NCBI GenBank assembly: GCA_003255025.1
Contig: QANY01003934.1
Coordinates: 1,178,001 to 1,242,000, forward strand
Length of the DNA: 64,000 nt
Direction of reading: 5' to 3'
Source of the DNA: Datisca glomerata
Lineage: Eukaryota > Streptophyta > Magnoliopsida > Cucurbitales > Datiscaceae
Shown one piece after another: positions 11,955 through 25,198 of this stretch. The notes beneath the pieces were generated by a model, which searched no databases, was not told where the DNA came from, and saw only the letters and a program-made list of their open reading frames with translations. Within the stretch, counting starts at the first letter, position 1. Every line of letters starts with the position of its first letter. Made by a program: the position numbers and the translations under genes.

Positions 11955-13760
11955 GTGTGTCAAAAAAGCATTACCATGCATGCAGGACAAGTGGGTAAGT
12001 ACAAGAAAACACGCGTGAACATAGAAAGGAATCAAACAGATGATTTCAGACATGAGAAAATCGCAACGGTGTGAAATGCAAGTTTTTTATTCTGAGCAAA
12101 ATGCAAGGAAACATTATGCCATGGTCAGAGATCCTTCTAACGATGAAGAATTGGGAAAGCAACAACAATGAGCACAAACATGCAAGGAAATATATTGTTA
12201 CTTTATGAAAAAATGAGCATACAACAAAACACAAAGTATTAGAGGAGATGGTCGATCGAAGAAGACAAAAGAATGCGAAGGGTCACGTGCGTAATAATTG
12301 GTGTCAGATGGAGAAAGCTAATATGAATGCTCACAAAACGCGCTAAAATGAGGAGAGAATATACCTTGCCTATCAGATTTAAAATTTAGGCCCAGATTTG
12401 ATTTTGTGGACATCTAGAAATGATACACGTAAGCGATGGGGCTAATGTTGATGCCAAAATTTGTCCCCATCTAATACTGAGGAGAAGGTTGAGATAGATC
12501 AAATCTGTCATGCAACCCAATAAAGGAGCACCTAAGATTCTCACTCATGCGAAGTCTAGAAGAAAAAAAAGTGAAAGAAAGGTTCTCGACCAAAAAGCAA
12601 TAAGAGTGATTAATATCAGAAAATACTGAGGAGGACCATACATAGAGAAGAAAGAAATAAGTAGAAAGATGAGAAAATTTGAGAAGGGCCATCGTCGACA
12701 TAGGCGTCAGGGCAAAGCAAAAGGTTTTATTGGCTGAAGTAAAGAGTGTGTTGCACAATAAAGAGTTTTGACTCCCTCAATGAGGAGATGAAAGTCTCCC
12801 CATAAGAGAGACTCTGCCTAAAGATGAAAATTTTAAAAAAGACACCTACTCAACCAATCATAGCTCTCATACGAATGAGAGGTCGATTTACAACTCAAAA
12901 ATCAAGCCAACAAGGGAAGTCCACGCGAAGTCTCTTGGTACCAAAGTAATGAGCAAAATGCCTATAAACAATACAAGAAATATGGCATTCTATAAGATTT
13001 AAATACAAGGTTTAAAGTCTCCTCTTGTTAAAAACTTAAAACAACAAGATTTTTTAAGAATCAAGTCAAAATAATTCTTGTTAAAAGTAAAAAAAAGGCG
13101 GGAGGGTAAATTAAACAAAAGCAGGACTTAAAAAAATTAGAGATGGGGGACATAAGCTGTTTCCTTCTCGATCTTTCTCAGAAGCTCAAATCTTTTATTT
13201 ATAGAGAGAAGCTCAATTCGTTGCTTCTCTCTCTCCCGATTCCTCTCAAATTTTCATATCCTCAAATTTTCAGCTCTGGTCCATCTCTCTCTCGATTCTT
13301 CTCCAGATCCTCTCTCTCGCAGCTTCTCCCTCTTAGACCACCTAGGGATATGCCATCAATGAAGAAGAGAGAGAAGATCTCAATGATTAGCTTCTCTCTC
13401 ACTCTCTCATTCAAAAACAAAGAGCAAACAAGGGTTTTCGTTGAATTTCAGGTCTGATTCTCTGGTCTCCTTCTCTTTCATGTCTCTGATCTACTTTGTT
13501 TGAATCCTTTTACTGCCCTATCTGAAATTTTTGGAAGGTTTATGAATCTATGAATTTGTGTAGGGTTCGTAAATATGTGCTCTACAGTTTGTGAATCAAG
13601 GTGGGTTTTGTGAATACTTTAGTCTAAATGTATGAGGGGAAGGGTTCATCATTATTGGGCATTGTGCTGAAATCCAATCCTTATAAGTAGGAGGTTTCTA
13701 TAGTGGTTGATATGATTTACCTTTCTTAGAAACATGTTAAATGTTTAAATTTCTTCTATA
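11955..13760. other. Intergenic, with CT-rich tract
   Basis: No gene is supported. A TCTCTC-rich tract at about 13190-13340 resembles a plant 5' leader and lies just upstream of the NAGLU pseudogene, so it may be the remains of that gene's promoter or leader, or of an unrelated one. The open frame over it (13143-13457) is low-complexity Ser/Leu/Phe. Confidence 0.3.
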
Positions 13761-13762
13761 TA

Positions 13763-15580
13763 GTCTTTCCAGCCTTTTCAGGTAACGTTCCTACAGCTTT
13801 GAAGTACATTTTTCCATCAGCAAAGATAACACGCTTAGGGAATTCGTAAGCAATTATTGGAACGTGATGTTCCTGTGTTATGGTTTTCAAATGCAGTATT
13901 GCTTACTTCTTGCCATTTTGGGTGGAACATAATGTAAAATATACTATAGAGGCCAACCAGTAAATGCAGCTTATGATGCTAAGAAAAGTTTTAGTTTCTT
14001 TTTATGTGATCTCTCTGAAACAAAAAAGATGGGAGATTTTGAATGGACTGCTCAATAAATTTGGTGAAGATGTTAATCAAAATTTTCAATAAATTTGCTG
14101 AAGATGTTAAGGAAAATTCTTAATTGGTTTAAACTATTTTGGTCGTGATTGTGGATTAGATGAATGCCTTCATAAAGTAATGGTTATGCTGAAAAGCACT
14201 ATGTCTCTTCAGTTTTTAAGTAACTTATACATGGATAATATTAATAAAAGTTGCCAGAAAACTTCAGGATAACATTGGAGTGAGCCATGAGGACTCTTAC
14301 AACTTAAGAAGATGGAAAAGGAAAGTCAAACATAATAACAAATAGGTCAAATTAAACTTATGTTTAAACATCAAACAAGGGTAAGTTTTTTATATAAAAA
14401 TAAAGGAAATAGTGGTTCACAAATTGTGTACCTTTATGCCCTATGATTCTACACCATTCCTCTTCAGGTTTTCTGTTCAGAATGACCATAGATGGTGCTA
14501 CACTTACCTTCTTGATGCAGCTAATCCATTATTTATTGACATTGGGAGAGCATTCATCGAACAACAACTGAAAGGTGGGGGATTAAGGCCAACAATATTT
14601 GATTATGCATACAAAAATTCAGGGCAGTTACAACCTTTTGTCAATTCTCCTAATTAGTTATATCTGCAACTACCTTTATGGTAAGAATATAGGCGGATTA
14701 GGAACATATACAACTGGTATGGTTTACTTTTTGCTCCATTGATTGGTTAAAGAAAAACAACAACGATGAAAAGTTAAATGATATATATCTTATCTGATCA
14801 TGAATGATATAAAACACAGTGACTTGATATTGGTAAAATATTTGCATTCTTATGACATATCACTTTATGATATATCTTCATATTCCAGGAATATCTGTAA
14901 TATCAATCGTATCATGTCATGTGTTATATTCTTCTTCTACTGCAGTGATACTTTTGACGAGAACACTCCACCCATTTTGACCCAGACTACATCTCTTCTT
15001 TAGGTTCATCTTTTTTTAGGGGAATGCAATCTAGTGAACAATGTTGTTTGGCTAATGTAGATGATATTGTATTCCATTTTCTTCCCATTTTAGACATGTT
15101 TTAAAACATTTTCTTCGGTTTCCATCCCCATGAATGTTGGACAACAGTTAGGTTAGAGCATTCTACTTTGGCCCTTGCTTTCTTATTTATATTATGTTCT
15201 TTCTTTGCTTTTGAGAAAATGTTTTTTGTGTCTGTTTTTATTTACTAATTGATTCTTTCTTTCTTCATGCTAGGGATGGATGAATATGACCAACAAATGA
15301 AGGTCATTTATATTTTTCTAATTTTATCTGTATATCATGTACTTTTCATATTCTAGGAACACTAGCCACTTATATTTTTCATATTTTTATCTGTATATCA
15401 TGTACTTTTAATAATTTTCTAATTTTATCTGTGGTTTTTTTCGATATTGCTCTATTTTGTCCTTGCTGCTATAGAAGTTTAACTCTATACCTGACCACTT
15501 TTTACGATCAGAAAGATGTGTGGTTGAAATTACTTGCAATGTTACGTAATGTAAGCAAAAAGTGGAAGGTATTGAGCAGT
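13763..15580 (+). pseudogene. Alpha-N-acetylglucosaminidase (NAGLU) pseudogene
   Basis: Exon-like blocks with splice borders appear in the order of plant NAGLU (GH89). 13763-13845 reads FPAFSGNVPTALKYIFPSAK. 14468-14574 contains RWCYTYLLDAANPLFIDIG and AFIEQQLK. 14946-15003 reads DTFDENTPP and then, after a 1-base frameshift, DPDYISSLG. 15274-15302 keeps GW and QMK with an internal deletion between them. Near 15550 EGIEQ is seen. Introns remain, so this is a decayed genomic copy and not a retrocopy. The N-terminal domain, the catalytic middle and the C-terminal domain are missing. Intact NAGLU acts in the vacuole or apoplast on terminal GlcNAc; this copy cannot. Confidence 0.75.
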
Positions 15581-15599
15581 TGGACTTTAACATGTTGGC

Positions 15600-18140
15600 A
15601 AAATGCAAAATCATTTATCTTACTCGAACTTAATATTCTTCTGAAGGTTGTTGTTTCAGCTGTTTATTCTAAGAATATAGTAGTTTTACTTAACTATTTA
15701 TCTTATATAGATAATCCTTGTGCTCTTGTTGGTCTATATATATGAGTTTTGCATCTAATGTTAAAAAATAGGTTGTAGCTCATATTTTTATCCCTATTAA
15801 AGTTAGTTATGCTTAACTTGTTGAATTTTTTTTATAGATTCCCTACTTATTCAGTAACTAATAGTAGTAATTTGATAGTTTCCCTAATTCTTTTTCTTCT
15901 AATATTAATGCTCTTGTGGCTTAATTCATACTGATATGTTCATGCTTAATGTGACGGACAAGTTATTGATTATTGCTTACAATTCATTGTAATTGTAGTG
16001 TATATTAGTTGCGAGAAATTTAAACAAGTACATTGACTATATATTTTCTTTAAATTACAGGACCTACAATCCCTTGAAGATTTTCAACATGGCATCAAAT
16101 TTTGAAGATGAAAATTTGAAGTTATTTTCTAGCGTCTGTGAAACTTTTAGATACTTTTTATTTTTTTAAACGAATGTTGTATTAGTAGACTAACTAAGTA
16201 CTAATACTTTTAGATGAAACTTTTGGATAATATTTTGTGAAATTGAAAGGATGTTTGAATATATTTTAGTCTAGTAATGTATTAATTTTGAATGTTTAAA
16301 TAAGTACGTAAACATGTGCATATAGATTGATTGTAAAAAAATAGCATTTATAAAATGCCCGAAAAATCTATTTATAAGAGGCATGATTTATTACAAAAAA
16401 CTATATCAATAAAATTCAAAAAAGCTTATGGTATATGATTCAATAGGATATAAAAAATACATGTGAATGTTAATTCTCAAGTATTAAAAACACTCGTTGA
16501 ATAAATTCAACAGATGTCTGAAAATCATATTACATAATATTCTATAGAAATCAAAAATCCCTGTAAAAAGGTGAGAGACCCCAGGGTTCTTCACAAGAGA
16601 TGTTATATCTTGCGAAAAACGTGGACTTTTATATGAAGGGTTGTCACAGGCGTTGCGAGAACCCTATGAATTACTTTTTACAGGGTTTTCTGCCTCTTGT
16701 AGAACGTCATATTTCTTATAATGAAAAAGGGAAAGGGATGCAGGAAGGAGGCAAGAGTGAAGAGACAAGAAAAATCCTCTATTGAAGCAACTCTTGAAGC
16801 TTCCATTCAAAAGGGTACCTCAAGCCAAGCTTTGAGAGACTGAATCCATATATTTTCTTAGACTTTGTAATATTTCTTTGCAATACGCCTTTCAATACAA
16901 ACTCCATTACTCAGTATCAATTCAAAACCATTTTCCTTTGTTATACCATGTTCTTCCTTCACTTCTCATCTTTTTACATTTTAGGGTCATGAAGAGGGAT
17001 AAGGGCATTTAATGATTTGTCTAAAAAAAACACCCTCAACAATTGCTTGATAATTTCTTTTGTTGTTCTTGCTCTTCGGATTGTGTATATACTTCTTGGC
17101 CTTATTTGGCTGTCAGTACTGGACATTTAGTACTATCCTTCATTTAGTTTAGCAGTCTGTCCAAATTAGCTAATACAGTGAGATTAAATAGTACTTCGAT
17201 CACCGTATTAACTGATACAATCCTCATCACTGGGACCTGGCCGGACTAAGAACCCCAAATGAGATTTTCTTTTGATAGGCTCTTTTTTCCACATATTTAT
17301 ATAATATTCATATTTTTGTTTGTGATCGGAAATGTAAAATAATATGTAGTTTTAGGAATAAATGATGAAAGAAAATTTTACAATTTACTACTATCATGTA
17401 CCAAATTGTGTACAAGTAATATAATTTTTTAACTGATATAGCACTAAACATTTTGGATTGTACTATTTAATTCAATGCAATACAGTCTAGTCCAATCTAA
17501 TAGATCTAGTATAATACTATCTACTACTATCTTAACTGTCAAACAGCCATTTTTTCAGTAAGAAAATTGACAAATTACAATTGATTTGTCTTATATTTCT
17601 ATTAAATTAACCAAAAAAAATTCTTTCAAATGTCAATTTCTCACATGTCAACTGCTACAGAAATACTGCAGCACGCGACGTACGCTTGTATATATTCCCT
17701 TTTCTTGTTCCGGATGTCTCTATCTTGAATTGATTTCGTTGTTTTAGTGAAATTTACCTTATTTGACAAAAACCACACTTTTATATTCTGTTACCCAACT
17801 TTTACACTATGATTTTCTTTCGGATGAGCGAATCAACATTTATATGACATTCAATCAAATAAATGCTAATTATCGTAGCAAGTTCGTTTCATATCTCACA
17901 TTTGGAGAATATATCAATAGCCAACTTATTCTGGTTTGATAAAATCTTTCATTTCTCTAGTATTTCGAAGAAAAAAAAAGAGACGGACAACATGAAAGCA
18001 TTCAATACAGAATCACAAATTGAATTACTCAAATTAGGGAAGAATTACAAGGAGAATCGTAGATATGGTAATAAAACTTTGTGAATACTGACAAACAGTT
18101 ACTAGTTTTTTCTTTCTTTTTTACCTTGTACATCAATCAA
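15600..18140. other. AT-rich intergenic, no gene seen
   Basis: Short frames only. Nothing matches a domain. The stretch 16560-16860 is less AT-rich and has a 61-codon frame without recognisable features. Confidence 0.35.
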
Positions 18141-18145
18141 TATAC

Positions 18146-19221
18146 CTAAAATGAAGGAAACTCAATCTCAGAACCACATCTTCCTCGGGGAAAAACAGGA
18201 CATTCAATAAGGTTTGACCCTGAAGTATCAACACACAAGTGAACTTGATAAAGTTGACTGTTGCCTGATGCATCAACATTGCACTCAATGAATGGAGTAA
18301 AACCAATTGCTTCTTTTATGGCACTTCGTATGTTTTCCAAGCTATAAGACTCCCCATTTGGTTGTATTCCTATATCATTAGTAAAAACATAATTATAATT
18401 TACTAAATGAGAAAATATATAAGTAGTAATTTTGTCACGCCCGGTTGGCGGGCTCTCTTTACGAGCAAAATTTTTAAAAAATTACTATTACCCATAGATT
18501 TCTGAATCACTCGATACTATATTTTATCTTTAATTAATTGAGACGTTATTATAATTAGTAACTAAAGTTACCTGCCCTTTTGAGAGATTGAAGGAGATTG
18601 GCATCATTTTTCAGGTTAAGAGCAGTCTCAAAATATCCATGTTGGTCAAGGATAGACTCGGAACAAGTCCCATGTTTTTCCCATTCGTGTGACCAAAATT
18701 GTATGCTGTTGCTGCTTGGACATGCTAGTGATGGCCAATTCCTTCTCATGCTGCTGATGAGGTCCGACACCTATTAGATTAAAAAGACATCAATTATTAT
18801 CCACCAATTAATTTCATTTGTTTTTCCATCGATTCATCGAATGACTGGCCAGCCGGCACCGTACCTCGTTTTGATTAAAGGGGCTGTCGGGATCACAGTT
18901 AGAAGGGTAGGAGCCATCTTTATAATTAGGCCACAAACCGTGAATTCCAAAATCCGCCGCAGGCTTCCCTGTCGTCGGATAGCAACAACTTTGCTTTGTG
19001 TCGCAGTACGACCCCGGCCACTAGATCCAGAAAAAAAACCCAAATTAATTAATTAGAAAGGAAAATAACCAAAATAATAAAAGTTGAAATTGTAAACATT
19101 CTCATGTAGCATATATACATATATGCACCTGTTGGACAAAGTAGAAGAAATCAAAATCCTGGGAGAAACAAAGAAGGAAGAAGAAATGTAGTAGGAGAAA
19201 GTTGATTAGAATAGACTTCAT
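18146..19221 (-). CDS. S-like ribonuclease T2 (class I), intact
   Basis: Exons by GT/AG borders: 19221-19129, 19020-18865, 18770-18572 and 18369-18146 (93, 156, 199 and 224 nt; intron phases 0, 0, 1), giving 223 residues. An N-terminal signal peptide (MKSILINFLLLHFFFLLCFS) precedes DFDFFYFVQQWP, the usual mature start of secreted plant RNases such as tomato RNase LE. Catalytic site I is FGIHGLWP with His58. Site II is FWSHEWEKHGTC with His111, Glu112, Lys115 and His116. Ten mature cysteines fit the conserved disulfides, and the end EFPSF is typical. The family cleaves RNA without base specificity via 2',3'-cyclic phosphates, outside the cell or in the vacuole, often on phosphate starvation or wounding. 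Three introns and the sequence place it with class I S-like RNases, not self-incompatibility S-RNases. No ER-retention signal is seen. Confidence 0.93.
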
Positions 19222-19272
19222 GTTTAAGCTTGCTCACTGACTGTTATGAAAAGGGATGAAAGATCGAGAGTG

Positions 19273-19280
19273 AATTTATA
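19273..19280 (-). promoter_or_regulatory. TATA box of the active RNase gene
   Basis: The minus strand reads GCTTATAAATTC about 52 bases upstream of the ATG. The same GCTTATAAAT word lies upstream of the paralogous gene, which supports both being real promoters. A leader of about 20-25 nt would be short, so the true start may use another site. Confidence 0.5.
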
Positions 19281-19299
19281 AGCGTAGACAGGGAAGGGG

Positions 19300-20330
19300 G
19301 AAAGGCATAATGAGAAGAATATCCGGAGGGACAATGAATGATGAGCTTCATTTACGTGTGTAACTGTCGAATTCATTATTTGCATATGTCGGCCCGAATT
19401 GGCAATTTCTCTATTCCCATCTCTGTTTTTTGTTTTTTGTTTTCTGTGGATTTTTTGGGTGTGCGTAGAAAATCAAATGTTCTTGGTTTTGTCTTCTTAT
19501 TCCTCGTGATTACAGTACAAAACACATGAGTCCAAGTTTGTTTTTCCTTTGGCTTCTAACACTGATTATGAGGATCTGACGAGTTGAGTTTGGCAAGTAG
19601 GATCAAAATGTGTCATGTGTGTGTCTATAAAAAATTCTGAGATGTGTGTTATTAGGACGTACACTGACTTCAGCATAGAATATTTAGACGAAAAAACATC
19701 ATTATTTATTCTTTTGCATGCGTAAAGAAATAAAAATTCTATGCAAAGCTGAGAGTTGCCTCATTCGATTTCAACAAAAATCAATTCACAACCTGTTGAT
19801 ATAAGTGAAATATTAGTGTAATATATACATGGATAATGTTAACTTGGTTTGGTATATACACCCCACAACTATTAAGCCCATTTTAGGATATTTTGTCTAA
19901 AAGAGTATCCCAAATACCAAAATTATACAGATCTGAGTCCCATGGTCTGTTTTGGTACTGTGCTATTCATATTGGGACCGTTAGTAAAATAGATACTGCC
20001 ACGCAAGTCAATCTATCCATTAATTGTTTTGACTCTTTAGGCTTAAATGTGCTAACTATACAATTTGAACTAAGAGTACTTTCACATTTCTATTAGAAAA
20101 GAGTACTTTCACATTTCTAATAATAATAACTCATTTTGTTACTAAATATTTGTTGGTTAAAGTTAAATATATTTCAACCAAGAAATTACAACATTTACAA
20201 GGGACATACTCCCACAAAAACACAAAAAAAGACTACAACTCAATCCCTACTCAAAGGTAGAAGTGAAAAGGTGTCATTTCTTATACAACCTCAAATATCT
20301 TTTTCATCAAGGACATTAAGTTGTGGCTTT
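19300..20330. other. Intergenic, no gene seen
   Basis: Only short frames are present, with a simple T/G-rich stretch at 19420-19460. The words GAGTACTTTCACATTTCTA are repeated in tandem near 20070-20120. Nothing else is supported. Confidence 0.3.
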
Positions 20331-20334
20331 AACA

Positions 20335-20790
20335 CAAACCACAATCTTTCCCTACAATCCTAACAATACTGTTTAGAATAGAAGGGGGCAGTAATCTTGC
20401 CTTCAAAGACTTTTTTATTTCTCTCAAAGCCAAACACAATAAACAAAAGCAATGAAAAGGAGATTGACAATTCTTGCCTCCAAGCTTTTCAGAGCATGAT
20501 TTCTTTAGTAACCATTTAATTAGCTCCTGCCAATTAGTCATGGCCATACTCAGTACTGGATCACAATGCAGGAGGAGTTTGTTCAGGATCTCCCTAATAT
20601 GGTGGGGCAGGAGCAGAAGAGATGCTCACTGGATCCAAGACCATGCATACAGAAAGCACTACTATCCTACCTGACTATAATGTTTTGGTTAGCAGTTTTT
20701 GGTGGCAAGCCACCAAGTGATGAAGATGAGCATTTGAGGATGGAGTCGGGAACCAAACCAGCCTACACCATTCAACATGTTGTCTAGGAG
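20335..20790 (-). mobile_element. LINE (L1-type) C-terminal fragment
   Basis: Minus-strand reading across frames gives FITWWLATKN, then SSEHLFCSCPTI, then LIKWLLKKS with LGGK, then AFVYCVWL and, after one extra T, ERNKKVFEG. This is the order of the zf-RVT domain and tail found at the end of plant LINE reverse transcriptases (zinc-binding HLFxxCP, then VYxxWxERN). The frame is broken by stops and a frameshift. No poly-A tail or target duplication could be fixed. Confidence 0.55.
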
Positions 20791-20799
20791 AGAAGTCAT

Positions 20800-22600
20800 C
20801 AAATATTGCAGCTTATTTATAAGAATTAATCTCTATACTCACTTCATTTTAGTATGTTCTAGTATAATTTTTGTAAATTGTACAATGCTGTGTAAGTGAG
20901 AAAAATTTATAAAACATGTTTCACTCTTCCATTAAGAAGTTCTAGACTCCTATAGTTCTGTTTACTAGATAATAGAAATGAGACATCTATTTCTGAACTA
21001 GTTTTTAAATATAGTCGAGGTAACGATTATATTAGAATGAAGTTAAAAGTACAAGAATGAAACTGAAAGAACTAAAATTATAGAGATTAAATTTAAAAGA
21101 AGTATAATTAATTATAGCATAAACTTTCGTTAATTTCATCTAAAAATAATTTTTTCAAAAATACATTATAATTACTGGAGAGGATCGAGTTATAATGACT
21201 CGAAACTTTTTTAAAGAATAAGTGGAGAAATTTAAACTAGACTAATCAATTATCCTTGAGAGACAAAATATTGGTTGTGTAGATAACGACTCTACCATGT
21301 TACACACTATGGAGAAATGAAACTCTCTAATTCTCCCAATTCCCATTGATAATATACAGATTTCCTTGCTTTCACACAGTTATATTTGTTTATTCGTGAC
21401 CTCTTAATTAATACATACAAAGCTGACCATTAATACACCCTAATATCAATCATAATTTGTTTATGTTTATTTATTAAGTTATGAGAAAATACTTCTTGTT
21501 CGAATAACACAAGTTTCTTTATATATTTACGTACATAAATACATGCATAGGAATACATACATACATGTATGTGTGTATATATAGTATTTTTCAGGTACGG
21601 ACGTTCATACCTTATGTAAAATCCAAATCAATTTGTTTGACCAATTTTGGAGTACTTTTATGAATAAAAACAAAATTTACAAGTCATTAAACAATATTAA
21701 TGCAATACTGCCAGTCAAGTTTGAAGATCGATCAAGTTGTACTGATTTTGCAGCTTTTTTGCCTTGGTGAATGCAGTTCTAATTTTTTTCACAAATGTTT
21801 AAACAACTCTTATTGAAAAATTGATACACGATGTATACAGATTAAATTCTTATAGTTTATAAACAGTACATTAAATTTAAGAAATATGAGTTAACTTACT
21901 AAATGTATCTTTAGCAAATGCGAATACATGTATTGGGAATTTAAAAAGTTATGAAATCTATAAATAATGCTGAACAAAATAATTAGGTAATAAACTTAAC
22001 TTTTTATTATATTAATTCTGTGTCTAAAACTAGAGTAATAGAAAAAATTTAGAGTTTAATATCAACAAATCTCTTAAAATTATTTTCTATTGATTATTAA
22101 AGTTTCTCCATCCATCATAAAACTCTCTTGACCATTGAATTCTTGTCAATTCCATGCATGTCTATCTTTTCTAATTTTACTCATATCTTAAACTTTATGA
22201 GCAACTAATTCCCACTTTTTTTCTCATCCAAAATCGGCCACATTGCTTCTCATTTTATTGATTTGTAAAAAAATTGAGAATTTTTCTTCCAATTTGAACA
22301 GCTGTTTGAATTTCATGTCTTTAACTTTTGGTTCTGCCAGCCTCTGCAAGTGACAATTTTAGATTAGAATTCTAAAGATATCAGTATAGACCTCTGACCG
22401 ATGACCGAATTCTTAATGGACGCAGGAACTCGAACTTATAATGCTGAAAAAGTTAGACAGAAACAAAACCAGCACTCACGACGTAACCAAATTTTAATCA
22501 TAACCGTTTGTCAATTAATATTATTTTACATACAAAAAGCGGTACATGAAGAGAATATTGGGTATAGCAATGCAATATCCCATTTTTCGTGAAGAATTTA
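20800..22600. other. AT-rich intergenic, no gene seen
   Basis: No domain or long frame is present. ATACATACATACATG-type simple repeats occur near 21535-21590. Confidence 0.3.
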
Positions 22601-22619
22601 AGGCTGCATTTCGCTTGGC

Positions 22620-23460
22620 CCCGCATATGACATTGTTTCTACTCAATTCTTTATTCTGCAGAGAAGATATGTTAATAAATTAAATACCAACTTCATCCCG
22701 GTTAACGAAAAGCTTTGATTTAAAATAGAGACATAAGCAGAGTTCATATATATTTTGATGGCATAATCAATTAAGAAAAGAATAAAAGATCAGAGTGCAA
22801 TTATGGAACTCAATATCTGTGATACTGGGACATCACTGAGATGATAATTAGACCGATTCCTAATTAGTAAACCCAGAAGTAGGCAATCCGAGCATTACCT
22901 TTTTCTGTTGAGTTGACAGAAATGAGAAAGGGGGAAGGTGAAATTTCGACATCCGATATCGAAAACCAATTTGAAAGGTAAATTGCGAAAGTCCTATGCT
23001 TCTCGTGCCCCCATAAAGCCAAAATTCCCAAACGAGGAAAAGAATTACCATATTTTTATCGCAAACCAAACAAGAGGAGAAAGAAAATAGAAATGCCTTC
23101 AAGAGCACAACCGACCCAAAGCTTAGAGAAAGAGAATCTTATCCTTCTGAGAGAAACAAGAGGAAGCAGAGAAACAAGGAAAGGGGTTGACTTGGATGCA
23201 AAACATCGTATCGGCAGAGGAATTTCAAAAGTTTAGACAGCTTTGAGACTTCTTATCGGAAGGGTTTCAGGGCTTGGGTTATGGCATGAAGAAAAAAAAT
23301 GAAGAGTGTTTTCGTGCTTAGGGTTTTCAGAGAGAGATCGCGATGGGGAAAGAAGAAGAAGGAGGAGACAGAGATCGATAAGGTTCTGTTCCGGTCGCTC
23401 GCGAGGGGAGAAGGGGAGGGGATTATTCGAGACGGGTAAAACGGATATTTTCTTTATCAC
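22620..23460 (-). other. Plant 5'-leader-like sequence without a coding body
   Basis: On the minus strand the stretch 23460-23100 is CT-rich (TCTCTGTCTCCTCCTTCTTC), contains AAACCCTAAGC (a telo-box-like word common near transcription starts of plant housekeeping genes) and then CT/TTG-rich text with TTTCTCT repeats. It looks like the first exon or leader of a transcribed gene, but no recognisable protein follows down to 22600. It could be the promoter end of a lost gene or a non-coding transcript. Confidence 0.3.
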
Positions 23461-23550
23461 GACACACGATCAATTCAATGGTGTCTACCATGATATTTCG
23501 GGTCAGTCAATTTTGTGATAGATAAAAATATTTTAGGAGTTAATATCTTT

Positions 23551-23574
23551 ATATATATATATATATATATATAT
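23551..23574. repeat. (AT)12 microsatellite
   Basis: Uninterrupted AT dinucleotide run just upstream (minus-strand sense) of the leader-like sequence. Confidence 0.9.
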
Positions 23575-23579
23575 GATAA

Positions 23580-25198
23580 TAATCTTAAAATTGATTGACA
23601 TATTAGTGGAGTAAATTTACTAGTAGAAAATTGCATGCGTTGTATAAGTTAATTTTTTTGGTATAGTTTATTGAAATTTTTTGTTATTAATAAAACAAGT
23701 TATTCTAATAGAAAATTACAATATCTTAATAAATAAAAACAAAGCTTAATAACTGTTAAAAATATAGAAAGTTTTGTTTGTTCTATAATTTAATCGAATG
23801 TATTAAAGATGCAAAAGTAATTTATGGTATCATAACTTTTTTTATATTTTAGTTCTTTAATATTTTGATTTAAATCTTTCACAATGTTTATCCTTTAGCA
23901 TGATTATGGGTGAAAATATTCAATTTGACTTCATGTTAGGATTATTTAAATGTAACTAGATGAATGTACGTGTAATGTATGTATTTATGAAAATTTTACA
24001 CTACAGAAAGTTAAAAATGTACATGAGGGAAATCTCAAACATTACCGATTAACATATATGAAATAAGAAAATAACAAATTAAATTATCATAAAATGCCTA
24101 TCAAGTTTTTATTTATATGGTATTGTACTAACAGTCCTCAGTTTCTTCACCTTTCATTAGAACAAAAAATTTATAATTTTTAACGCTACAGAAGAAAAAG
24201 GTGAAAAATATAAATAATAATATTATGAAATTTAATTTTGGAACAAAATCTAAAAATTAATAAAGTAAAAAATACCAAATAATTGAAATCTTTCAATTCA
24301 AGATGAATACTAATTATGTAGTTAACCAAGAAAATAGTTAGAGAAATCCTAGTCAAAGAGAGAGAGAGATTATTGCTATCTTGAGAAAAAAAAATCAAAC
24401 AACTTGATTAAAAAAATTGAGAAACAACCTTAGGCAAAAGAGGAGGGCAAATGTTGAAGATAGAAAATGTGTGAATATTACTAACCCTATACACTTTTAT
24501 AGTTGAATACCATTTAAAAAAGAAGAAAAATATTATATCATGGAAAAACAAACCAGGCTATTATTAGGAATTGTGATAATAGCAGACCTTAGCATACGTA
24601 GCTCTGTTCATAATTTGGACAGAATCTAGTTGAAATTTCACAAACATAAGAAAACAAATTAGTTAAAATATCTAGATCTTATATCGTAATAATCTTGAAT
24701 AAAAATATCAAAAGGGAACATCATCCAATTTTTTTAAATGTCGTGCACATGCACATTTTTATTCATTCCTGCACTTCTTTTATACTAAAATGTTTGTATG
24801 CTTTATATTTTCATATTTATTTTCAGTCTAACCATTCATTTAACTAAGATAAATAATTGTTTGTAGTGTATCTAAATAAATTCATAAAATTGACTCTCAT
24901 TTAATTTCTTTTTATCCCTTAGTTTTCTCACACGTTTTCTCAAAATGTGATAAGTTAAATCCATGATAAGACCTGATTTTCTGTATTTTAAATATTTTCA
25001 AAAGTTTAATGAAATTAAATATTCAATGAAAATCAATATATGGACTATCTAAAAAATTGAAGGATGAAAATCAGTATACAAATTTCAACACACATTTTAT
25101 ATATTAAAACCTTAACTAGTACATAGTTATCACAAAATAAATAAATATATCACCATTGACGTCAAATGATGAGTTTTCATATTTCACAACAATTCACG
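23580..25198. other. AT-rich intergenic, no gene seen
   Basis: No domain, RNA gene or long frame is recognisable up to the start of the LTR element. Confidence 0.3.

Noticed and set aside
13143..13457. 104-codon frame as an exon
   Set aside because: Ser/Leu/Phe low complexity from a TCTCTC-rich leader-like tract; no domain.
15431..15745. 104-codon plus-strand frame as a gene
   Set aside because: It overlaps the decayed NAGLU exons in a different frame. The EGIEQ match is in another frame, so the long frame is a shadow.
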